Below, one piece after another: positions 19,212 to 26,046 of a stretch of DNA of 64,000 nt. The DNA comes from Opitutales bacterium (lineage in GTDB: Bacteria > Verrucomicrobiota > Verrucomicrobiia > Opitutales > UBA953), in contig JAFXKI010000004.1 in assembly GCA_017531845.1 (NCBI GenBank), positions 1 to 64,000 of the forward strand. The letters run 5' to 3'. Each line of letters begins with the position of its first letter. Within the stretch, counting starts at the first letter, position 1. Below the pieces are notes generated by a model, which searched no databases, was not told the origin of the DNA, and saw only the letters and a list, made by a program, of their open reading frames with translations. The translations under genes were made by a program, and so were the position numbers.

Positions 19212-20111
19212 CTATCCCGCATTCGAGGCGGCGAGTTCGTTGATTTCGTTGGTGATGGCGGCTTGGCGCGCCTTGTTGTATTCGAGCGAGAGGGAATCGA
19301 CGAGGTTTTTCGCGTTGTCCGTCGCGGCTTTCATCGCGACCATGCGCGCGGATTGTTCGGAAGCCTTTGCTTCCAAAATCGCCTGATACAAACTCTGCTT
19401 GAAAAACAGCGCGGGAAGCCCTTCGAGAATCGTTCTCGCGTCGGGCGCGAACGACATTTCGCGGTCGTCTTCGAGCAGCTTAAATTCTTCTTTTTTGCCC
19501 TGCGCGGCAAACTGCGCCTGCATGCGTTCTTCCAAGTTCCCGAGCGGCACGAGCGTCGCCATTGTCGGCACCTGCACAATCGTGTTCTTAAACTGCGAAA
19601 GCACAATTTCGATCGTGTCGATCGTTCCCGCGAGGTATTCCTTGATCAAAAATTCCCCGATCGGGCGCACTTCGGAAAAGTTCACGCGATCGCTCACGGA
19701 AAAATCCGCCACGAGGTCGCGTTTCGACCGCGCCACGAACTGCGTCGCTTTTTTCCCGACGGTGAAAAACTTTGCCGGCGTTCCCGCGGGAACGTTTTTG
19801 TTCAAAAAGCGAAACAGATTGGAATTGAGCCCGCCGCACAGTCCTTTGTCGGTTGCGATGACGACGATCCCGCGCGTTTTCACGGGGCGTTCCTGCATGA
19901 GCGGATGCGAAAAATCGCCCGACAAATCGAGCCCGCGCAACGCCGTCGCAAGAATCCGCGAAAGCAGAACCGCGTAAGGTCGCCCGGAAGTTGCGGCGTC
20001 CTGCGCGCGGCGCATTTTCGACGATGCAACCAGCTGCATCGCGCGCGTGATTTGCCCGGTGTTCGTCACCGAACGAATACGATTTCGAATTTCTCTCAGA
20101 CCCTTAGCCAT
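19212..20111 (-). CDS. atpG: ATP synthase gamma subunit
   Basis: Central-stalk gamma subunit, 299 residues. N-terminal helix LREIRNRIRSVTNTGQITRAMQLVASSKMRRAQ and C-terminal helix VDSLSLEYNKARQAAITNEINELAASNAG, with DKGLCGGLNSNLFR between. A perfect 16-bp palindrome of two octamers (19779-19794) encodes part of VPAGTP, a segment that looks like tolerated loop sequence. Confidence 0.96.
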   Translation of the reverse strand: MAKGLREIRNRIRSVTNTGQITRAMQLVASSKMRRAQDAATSGRPYAVLLSRILATALRGLDLSGDFSHPLMQERPVKTRGIVVIATDKGLCGGLNSNLFRFLNKNVPAGTPAKFFTVGKKATQFVARSKRDLVADFSVSDRVNFSEVRPIGEFLIKEYLAGTIDTIEIVLSQFKNTIVQVPTMATLVPLGNLEERMQAQFAAQGKKEEFKLLEDDREMSFAPDARTILEGLPALFFKQSLYQAILEAKASEQSARMVAMKAATDNAKNLVDSLSLEYNKARQAAITNEINELAASNAG

Positions 20112-20123
20112 TTTTGAAAAAAA

Positions 20124-20156
20124 GATTAAAGCTTAATGCTTAAAGCTTAAAGAAAG
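20124..20156. repeat. Left terminal inverted repeat of S23 cassette 2 (TTAAGCT family)
   Basis: A 33-bp arm that matches the reverse complement of 20568-20600 at 30 of 33 positions and is made of 7-bp units (TTAAAGC TTAATGC TTAAAGC TTAAAGA). Confidence 0.88.
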
Positions 20157-20179
20157 TGTAAGTTTTAAGAAAAAGCAGT

Positions 20180-20560
20180 TTAAGATTGAATTGATTGTTT
20201 GTTGCGACGAAGCCCGCTAAGCATTCTCGCAATTTCCTGAATGAGAGCCCCTAAGTCCTCAAAGCGTTCCCGTGAAACGTACCCCAAATCCTCCGCCAGT
20301 TGAAGTTGGCAAAAAACTTCCATCAACGAACCGTAAGCGATTTCGATGAAACGGATTTGATCTTTCGGAGATTCCTTTGCGCTTCCTTCGGCAATGTTTG
20401 AAGCGACGGAAATCACGGCTCGCCGCAATTGATCCGCAAGCGAAAAACGCTCCGCTTGCGGGAACGATTCCAACACGGAGTAAACACGTTTCACCAGCTC
20501 GCGCGACTTCTGCCACACAAGCAACTTTTGAAACGAGAAAAATGTGTTGGGACTTTCCAT
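20180..20560 (-). CDS. Four-helix-bundle protein, S23/IVS family (copy 2)
   Basis: A 126-residue S23-type protein with family segments FQKLLVWQKSRELVKRVYSV, LADQLRRAVISVASNIAEGS, FIEIAYGSLMEVFCQLQLA and the closing ARMLSGLRR. Only distantly like copy 1, so not a recent duplication. The ATG at 20560 (MESPNTFF) is preferred to the TTG two codons upstream. It sits between atpA and atpG on the operon strand, enclosed by 33-bp inverted repeats of a heptad family different from that of copy 1. Confidence 0.9.
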   Translation of the reverse strand: MESPNTFFSFQKLLVWQKSRELVKRVYSVLESFPQAERFSLADQLRRAVISVASNIAEGSAKESPKDQIRFIEIAYGSLMEVFCQLQLAEDLGYVSRERFEDLGALIQEIARMLSGLRRNKQSIQS

Positions 20561-20567
20561 CTTCAAA

Positions 20568-20600
20568 CTCTCTTTAAGCTTTAAGCATTAAGCTCTAAGC
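20568..20600. repeat. Right terminal inverted repeat of S23 cassette 2
   Basis: Inverted partner of 20124-20156; it ends 2 bp before the atpA stop codon. Confidence 0.88.
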
Positions 20601-20602
20601 TT

Positions 20603-22129
20603 TTAGCCGGCATAAGCCGACTTCCACTGCGAGCAGGCGGCTTTGATTTTGCCTTCGAGCTCGTCGTCGAGTTTCGCTTTGGTGCGAATCTCCGTGAGCG
20701 TTTCCTTGGCGGAAGTTTCGAGGAATTCCTGAAGCGCGAGCGAGGCGGCGAGCGTCTTTTCCCGCGGAATGTCCGCAAAGAAATCGTGCTGCATTGCCCA
20801 AATCAACGCGATTTGCGAGGCAACCGGTTTCGGTTCGCCGGGACCTTGTTTGAAGAGCTCGACGAAGCGGTCGCCCTTGTCGAGAATCGTTTTCGTCGCC
20901 GCATCAAGATCGCTCCCGAACTGCGCAAATGCCGCCATTTCTCGATACTGCGCGAGCTCGCCTTTGACCTTCCCCGCGACTTGCTTAAACGCCTTGATCT
21001 GCGCGGAAGAACCGACGCGGGAAACCGACAAACCGACGGAAATCGCCGGGCGCACGCCTTGGTTGAACAAGTCCGTTTGCAGGAAGATTTGCCCGTCCGT
21101 AATAGAAATAACGTTGGTCGGAATGTAAGCGGAAACGTCGCCCGCCTGCGTTTCGATAATCGGGAGCGCGGTGAGCGAGCCTTTTCCCGTAAGGCGTGCG
21201 GCGCGTTCGAGCAGGCGGGAATGCAGGTAAAAAACGTCGCCCGGATACGCTTCGCGTCCGGAAGGACGTTTCAGAATCAAAGAAATCTGGCGATACGCAG
21301 CGGCGTGCTTCGACAAGTCGTCGTAAACGACGAGCGCATCCATGCCGTTTTCCATAAACCATTCGCCGATTGCCGCTCCCGCGAACGGAGCATACATCTG
21401 GTTCGCAGCGTTTTCCGACGCTCCCGCGACGACAATCACGCAGTATTCGAGCGCTCCCGCCTTTTCGAGTGTCGCAATCAGGCGCGCCACGCTGGAATTT
21501 TTCTGCCCGACGGCAACGTAAATTGAGTAAACCGGGCGGAAATTCGGGTCACCCGAAGCCAAGCCTTCGCGGTTGATGCGCGCTTGGTTGATGATGGTGT
21601 CGGTCGCAATCGTTGTCTTGCCCGTCGAGCGGTCGCCGATGATGAGTTCGCGTTGCCCGCGACCGATCGGAATCATCGCGTCGATCGGCATGATGCCGGT
21701 TTGGAGTGCCTGATTGACGGGCTCGCGCGGCATGATGCCGGGAGCGATTTTTTCAATCGGTGCGCGTTCGGCGGCGTTGATCGGACCTTTGCCGTCCACC
21801 GGATTCCCGAGTGTATCGACAACGCGCCCGAGCAATTCCTTACCCACGGGAACGCTGAGCAGGCGCCCCGTCGTCTTACAGGTCATGCCTTCTTTGAGCG
21901 TCGAAGTATCGCCCATGACAACGACGCCGACAATGTCCTGCTCCAAGTTGAACGCGATGCCTTCGAGCCCGTTTTCAAACGCGAGCATTTCCGTCATTTG
22001 CGTTTTGGAAAGCCCGTCGACTTTCGCCACGCCGTCGGCGAGTTCAATAATCGTGCCGACGTTTGCCTTCTCGGGTTTAGCGTCGAGCGAAGCAATCGCC
22101 GACCGAATATCTTCAAGAATCTGACTCAT
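20603..22129 (-). CDS. atpA: ATP synthase alpha subunit
   Basis: Non-catalytic F1 alpha subunit, 508 residues. Walker [58 protein letters not shown] and the arginine-finger region [20 protein letters not shown]. Complete. Contains only one CGTTCCCG/CGGGAACG octamer, fewer than the less conserved genes around it. Confidence 0.97.
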   Translation of the reverse strand: MSQILEDIRSAIASLDAKPEKANVGTIIELADGVAKVDGLSKTQMTEMLAFENGLEGIAFNLEQDIVGVVVMGDTSTLKEGMTCKTTGRLLSVPVGKELLGRVVDTLGNPVDGKGPINAAERAPIEKIAPGIMPREPVNQALQTGIMPIDAMIPIGRGQRELIIGDRSTGKTTIATDTIINQARINREGLASGDPNFRPVYSIYVAVGQKNSSVARLIATLEKAGALEYCVIVVAGASENAANQMYAPFAGAAIGEWFMENGMDALVVYDDLSKHAAAYRQISLILKRPSGREAYPGDVFYLHSRLLERAARLTGKGSLTALPIIETQAGDVSAYIPTNVISITDGQIFLQTDLFNQGVRPAISVGLSVSRVGSSAQIKAFKQVAGKVKGELAQYREMAAFAQFGSDLDAATKTILDKGDRFVELFKQGPGEPKPVASQIALIWAMQHDFFADIPREKTLAASLALQEFLETSAKETLTEIRTKAKLDDELEGKIKAACSQWKSAYAG

Positions 22130-22162
22130 AGTTGTGATTTCGTTTTAAGTTTTTTGTTTTTG

Positions 22163-22552
22163 TTAAATGTTTTGGGGAAACGCTGCGCAGCAATCCAAGT
22201 AAAGCAGAACAAGGAGAAAGAGAATTGCCGCAAAAAACAGAATATTGGAGGTTTTTCGATACTTGCCTTTAACAAAACCGAAAAGCGACAACACCCATGC
22301 CAAGAAAGCAAAAAATGCCGTCGGCCAAAAACCTAAAAGACAAATCGCCGACATCCAATTGAGTAGCTCGTTGCTTTCGGGGATTCCCGGCTTATTCCAA
22401 TTCGCAGGTAAGAAGCCTAAGCCGGCCACACAGACAATGTTTGCAATTGTTGCTACCAAAAGTAGCTTGTAGCAGAAATTCCCATATGCAAAATCTGTAC
22501 ATTGCTGCGAAACATTTTCCGCGTCCGAAATTCTATTCTGCCCGTCTCTCAT
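22163..22552 (-). CDS. Small three-TM membrane protein, unknown
   Basis: A 129-residue protein with hydrophobic segments at about 27-48 (CYKLLLVATIANIVCVAGLG), 65-92 (WMSAICLLGFWPTAFFAFLA) and 102-121 (NILFFAAILFLLVLLYLDCC). Not recognised as a family member; it is not AtpI-like. It overlaps the upstream gene by 4 bp, suggesting coupling, and is inserted between atpH and atpA. Confidence 0.65.
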   Translation of the reverse strand: MRDGQNRISDAENVSQQCTDFAYGNFCYKLLLVATIANIVCVAGLGFLPANWNKPGIPESNELLNWMSAICLLGFWPTAFFAFLAWVLSLFGFVKGKYRKTSNILFFAAILFLLVLLYLDCCAAFPQNI

Positions 22553-23133
22553 TTTTCCGTCTCCTGTTTCGGGCGTTTCCTCCAGCAGATGAACTGCTTT
22601 CCGTCGGGGTCGCCGAGGTATTTTTTGAGGACAATATCTTCGGATTCGTCGGAAGCAAAAATTTCAAAAACGTGACCGTTGCCGCGAAATTCCAGAACCG
22701 CGTTTTCGTGTGCCGGAAAATCGCTGATTAATTTCCACCTATTTGCTTTCGTCTTGGCGTTGTCTTCACGACGTTCCGGGAGCCACGTATTGTATTTAGC
22801 CAAATCAAGCTCCGTGACGTTTGCCGTTCCGTCAGCGTTCAATGTAAACGCATCCGTTCCCGGATAAATCACTCCACCATCCGTTTCGACGGACGCGAGA
22901 AACCACGTTCCGACAAAATCTTCCCGCGAAACTTTTTCAAGCGGCATCGGCGTATAGCCGAGCGTTGTACGGTTTACGGAAATTGCGGCTATTAATAGAA
23001 CAAGGCATCCGACAACGCAAAGTGTAAGCATCGTGCCTGCGCCGACTATGAAGCCGAATGTGAACGCAGGCATCCGGCGCCACCAAGATTGCTTTGGCGG
23101 GAGCGGCGGCGGAACTGTCGGTGTTTCGGGCAT
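22549..23133 (-). CDS. Membrane-anchored protein with lipocalin-like C-terminal domain, unknown
   Basis: A 194-residue protein: proline-rich start (TPTVPPPLPPKQSWW), one long TM helix (about 25-50) and a soluble part with VGTWFLASVETDGG, FTLNADGTANV and AVLEFRGNGHVFEIF, a pattern seen in small lipocalin-like domains that start with a GTW motif. Specific family not identified. Its stop overlaps the start of the three-TM protein. Together they form a two-gene insert in the ATP synthase operon. Confidence 0.65.
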   Translation of the reverse strand: MPETPTVPPPLPPKQSWWRRMPAFTFGFIVGAGTMLTLCVVGCLVLLIAAISVNRTTLGYTPMPLEKVSREDFVGTWFLASVETDGGVIYPGTDAFTLNADGTANVTELDLAKYNTWLPERREDNAKTKANRWKLISDFPAHENAVLEFRGNGHVFEIFASDESEDIVLKKYLGDPDGKQFICWRKRPKQETEK

Positions 23134-23151
23134 TGCGTTTTTTGAAAAACC

Positions 23152-23562
23152 TTACGCGGAAGCGAGGGAGTTGCGGAGGCGAGCGAGTGTTCCCGCGAGC
23201 GAGGCGTCGTAAACGTCGTCACCGACTTGGACACGGAGCCCGCCGAGAAGTGCAGGATTTTCCGTCGAAACGGGCGCGATCGGGCGATTGTAGAGCGCGG
23301 AAAAATGCGCGGCGATGGCATTTGCCGTCCCCGTAGCGAGCGTTCCCGCGTATTCGATACGCGCTTCGGAGAAGCGCAGTTCTCGGGCGACGGCGGCGTA
23401 AAACGCTTCGAGCATCGGACGCAACTGCGCCGCCGGGAACGTGTTGGGAAGTTCAGCAAGCACGGCTTTGACGCGCGCAGCATCGATACGCCCGTCCGCC
23501 CCGCGCGCGAGTTCCGTGAGCCGCGCCGTTACTTTCTGCAAATTTTTATCTTTCTTGGCCAT
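23152..23562 (-). CDS. atpH: ATP synthase delta subunit (short)
   Basis: OSCP/delta homologue of 136 residues against the usual 175-180. The C-terminal half fits the family (VSTENPALLGGLRVQVGDDV, YDASLAGTLARLRNSL), while the N-terminal helical bundle is shorter. Place in the operon between atpF and atpA supports the call. A zinc-ribbon gene is inserted upstream. Confidence 0.85.
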   Translation of the reverse strand: MAKKDKNLQKVTARLTELARGADGRIDAARVKAVLAELPNTFPAAQLRPMLEAFYAAVARELRFSEARIEYAGTLATGTANAIAAHFSALYNRPIAPVSTENPALLGGLRVQVGDDVYDASLAGTLARLRNSLASA

Positions 23563-23617
23563 TTCGTTTTGAAAATTTATTTTTTAGAAGAACCGTGGAT
23601 TGTTCCCGTTTCACGCA

Positions 23618-23833
23618 TTATTTTCTTCGCATCAGAAAATCCACGATGTTCCAAGCCAGCGAAGATTTCTGTTTATAAAACTCGGTATAGCCGCATTGCG
23701 TGCAGGAGACGGCGGTGAATTTCTTATTTTGCACGTCGAATATCTTGGAAAAGTTGCCGCCCGTCGTCTGGACCGTATCGTGCTCAAACGACGTGCAACC
23801 GCATTTCGGACAAGTATACCCTCCGTTCATCAT
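23618..23833 (-). CDS. Small zinc-ribbon protein
   Basis: A 71-residue protein with CPKCGC near the N-terminus and CTQCGY in the middle, the four-cysteine pattern of a zinc ribbon. Similar stand-alone proteins are annotated as nucleic-acid-binding zinc ribbons without known role. It sits between atpF and atpH; its upstream side carries a TTAAGCT-type heptad stretch (23845-23872) that reaches into the atpF stop. Confidence 0.75.
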   Translation of the reverse strand: MMNGGYTCPKCGCTSFEHDTVQTTGGNFSKIFDVQNKKFTAVSCTQCGYTEFYKQKSSLAWNIVDFLMRRK

Positions 23834-23844
23834 CGCTTTCCCCT

Positions 23845-23872
23845 CAAGCTCTAATCTTTAAGCTTTAATCTC
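23845..23872. repeat. TTAAGCT-family heptad repeat
   Basis: AAGCTCTAATCTTTAAGCTT and following bases repeat the 7-bp unit found around the second S23 gene. It lies between the zinc-ribbon gene and atpF and overlaps the end of atpF. Confidence 0.55.
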
Positions 23873-24412
23873 TTTTGCGGCGGCTTCGGAGAGGCGGGAT
23901 TTTTCCGCGGCGGGAAGGTCTCGAGCAAGGAGCTTGGCGGTTGTTTCGACAACGAGCGCGGCGACTTCGCCTTTCAGGTCGGCGAGCATTTTTTCGCGTT
24001 CCCGCGCGATGTTTTCGGCGGCACGCTTTTCGGTTTCCTCAGCGCGGGAAATCGCGTCTTGCGCGGCTTTTTCCACCGTTTCCTTAGCGGCTTTGCGGGC
24101 GGATTCGATGACGGCGGCGGCTTCCTGCGCGGCTTGCGTCATTTTCGCCTTGTAGTCGGCTTCGGACTGCGCGAGCTTCGCCTTCATATCCTCGGAAAAC
24201 TGCAAGCCTTCCGCAATTTTTGCCTGTCGCTCGGCAATCGTTTTCATCAGCGGGCGGAAGCCGAAATACCACACGACGAGCGCGAGCACGGCAAAGCTGA
24301 TGATTTGGACGACGAGCGGTCCGGCCTCGATGCCGAATTTCGTTGTTACCTGTGTAAATTTGTTTCCGCCTTCAGCGGCGGGAACGGCACTGGCTAAAAT
24401 TTGAGCAAACAT
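23858..24412 (-). CDS. atpF: ATP synthase b subunit
   Basis: Peripheral-stalk b subunit, 184 residues, with one N-terminal TM helix (GPLVVQIISFAVLALVVWYF) and a long Ala/Glu-rich coiled helix. The start at 24412 (MFAQILASAV) is chosen because the longer frame to 24514 only translates the heptad hairpin upstream. Confidence 0.93.
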   Translation of the reverse strand: MFAQILASAVPAAEGGNKFTQVTTKFGIEAGPLVVQIISFAVLALVVWYFGFRPLMKTIAERQAKIAEGLQFSEDMKAKLAQSEADYKAKMTQAAQEAAAVIESARKAAKETVEKAAQDAISRAEETEKRAAENIAREREKMLADLKGEVAALVVETTAKLLARDLPAAEKSRLSEAAAKEIKA

Positions 24413-24452
24413 TTTTACGTTGGGGAAAATTGGATAGATAACCGGTAGGGGG

Positions 24453-24560
24453 AGTGAATAATGAATAGTGAATAATAAATGGTTCATTGCTAAAGTTTTT
24501 GCACGAATGAGCAAAAACTTTGAACACTGCGTTATTCGTTATTCACTATTCATTATTCAC
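24453..24560. repeat. Heptad hairpin element, GAATAGT family (atpE-atpF gap)
   Basis: Left arm 24453-24486 (GTGAATAATGAATAGTGAAT and on) pairs with 24531-24560, the first 21 bp perfectly. A nested stem AAAGTTTTTGC/GCAAAAACTTT lies at 24493-24521. Confidence 0.85.
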
Positions 24561-24568
24561 TAACTTTC

Positions 24569-24790
24569 TTACGCCAGGAAGAGCACGTAGAACGCGATAG
24601 CTTCCGCAAGCGCCATGCCGAGAATCGCGAGAACGAGAATTTTCCCGAACGCGCCCGGATTGCGCCCGACGGCTTCGACAGCCTTGCTGCCGACCCATCC
24701 GACGCCGATAGCTGCCGCCGCGCAACCGAGTGCGACGTGGAGGCTTCCGTCAACGGCTGCTGCCGCTTGTGCGAGGAGTGCTGTAATCAT
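24569..24790 (-). CDS. atpE: ATP synthase c subunit
   Basis: Two-helix proteolipid of 73 residues (MITALLAQAAAAV start). The polar loop is AVGRNPGA and the ion-binding Glu lies in GMALAEAIAFY. The Gln and Ser/Thr ligands typical of Na+-type rings are Val and Ala/Ile here, so proton coupling is inferred. The longer frame upstream is discarded. Confidence 0.95.
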   Translation of the reverse strand: MITALLAQAAAAVDGSLHVALGCAAAAIGVGWVGSKAVEAVGRNPGAFGKILVLAILGMALAEAIAFYVLFLA

Positions 24791-24884
24791 GTTGTTATAC
24801 CTTTTGTTATTGTGGGTTATTGTGGATTCCGGCGTGGACGCTCTCGGCATCCTCCCGCACGGAAAAAGGGATTAAATAAGGGGA

Positions 24885-24947
24885 AAGTGATAGTTGATAA
24901 CAAATAGGGTGAGGGATTTGTAAAACCTATCCGTTATCAGTTTTGCC
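24885..24947. repeat. Short inverted repeat, TGATAAC family (atpB-atpE gap)
   Basis: AAGTGATAGTTGATAACAAA (24885-) and AACCTATCCGTTATCAGTTT (24924-) are imperfect inverted copies of the same family as S23 cassette 1. The short loop holds no gene. Confidence 0.6.
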
Positions 24948-24949
24948 TT

Positions 24950-25825
24950 TTAGCTTTCCTCTTCGTGCTCGTGGCTGTCGTCGTGGTTCGTAATCAGCCC
25001 GATGTAAACCGCCGAAAGTAGCGTAAACACGAGGGCTTGAACAACGCCGACGAGGATTTCCAGGAAGTAAAAAGCCGTAAAGTAGCCGGTCGAGTGCATC
25101 AGCGTTTCGCCGCCGAAAACGTTCCCGAAGAGACGGAACGAAAGCGAAACCGGGCGGAAAACGATCGAGATAATTTCGATAAATCCGACCGCGAAAAACA
25201 CAAGCGAGAGGAAGTAGTAAACCGCCGCGGGAACGTCGCGCTTGTCCGCCTTGTTCCCGAACCAATCAAAGAAAACCGCCTTCGGTCCGGCGTATTTAAA
25301 AATCAGAATCGCCCACGCACCGAAGGAAACGAGCGCAAGTCCGAGCGTGCCGTTCATGTCCGCACCGAGCGCGCGAAACAGCGGGACGAAATGCTCGGTT
25401 TCCGTGCCGTCGGCGGCGATTGCCGTTTCGTGCCAACCGATAGTGCCTACACCCGGAATCAGCCCCGCCCAATTCTGCGCAAGGATAAAGAAAAACAGGC
25501 AAATCAACAGCGGGAACGCCGCCGGGAACGCTTTTTTCCCGAGAATCGGCTCCAAAATTTCTTTAAACATTCCGATGACGGTTTCGATCGCGTATTGCCC
25601 TTTTGAGGGAATCAGCTTCGGCTTCCCACAGGCGAGGCGAATCAGCACAATCAGCAAAATCGCCACGATCCACGCCGTTACGATACTGTTCGTAATCGGC
25701 AGCGAAAATCCGTCCCAAAGCGGAATCTCGAAGAGTTTTTCTGCGGCTTCCGTTGCCGCCGACGCTACGGGCGCCGCCATGAGCAACGCCGCGATACAGG
25801 GTAAAAGTTTTATCAAACGAGTCAT
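24950..25825 (-). CDS. atpB: ATP synthase a subunit
   Basis: Stator a subunit of 291 residues with an N-terminal signal-like segment (LLPCIAALLMAAPVASAA), five to six TM helices and the essential Arg in PVSLSFRLFGNVFGGE. It ends in a His/Glu-rich tail (HDDSHEHEEES). First gene of the operon; divergent from the prepilin-like gene at 26047. Confidence 0.95.
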   Translation of the reverse strand: MTRLIKLLPCIAALLMAAPVASAATEAAEKLFEIPLWDGFSLPITNSIVTAWIVAILLIVLIRLACGKPKLIPSKGQYAIETVIGMFKEILEPILGKKAFPAAFPLLICLFFFILAQNWAGLIPGVGTIGWHETAIAADGTETEHFVPLFRALGADMNGTLGLALVSFGAWAILIFKYAGPKAVFFDWFGNKADKRDVPAAVYYFLSLVFFAVGFIEIISIVFRPVSLSFRLFGNVFGGETLMHSTGYFTAFYFLEILVGVVQALVFTLLSAVYIGLITNHDDSHEHEEES

Positions 25826-25908
25826 ATCTCTACGTTCTCTATTATGAGCACGGAAACCCGCCTTGTAAAACGAGTTTTCCGCTTCCGCGTAAATTTTCAG
25901 AGGAAAGA

Positions 25909-25937
25909 AAAATACCCAACATAGAACAGTTGTTCAA
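25909..25937 (-). promoter_or_regulatory. Candidate promoter of the ATP synthase operon
   Basis: Minus-strand TTGAAC (25932-25937) and TATTTT (25909-25914) are 17 bp apart, about 85 bp before atpB. An imperfect palindrome GAACAACTGTTC overlaps the -35 box. Prediction by eye only. Confidence 0.4.
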
Positions 25938-26046
25938 TCGCTAAAATCGGTTTTTTTGCCTTTTTTTGCTTTCTTCCCGAAAGGCTTTTTGGCACTGTGA
26001 GCGTCAGACACGCCGTCTTTTTCTCTTATTTTTTACTAAAAAAATC

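Noticed and set aside
25924-25935. LexA-like imperfect palindrome GAACAGTTGTTC before the ATP synthase operon
   Set aside because: It resembles a Gram-positive SOS box but overlaps an energy operon promoter and is a single site; likely chance.
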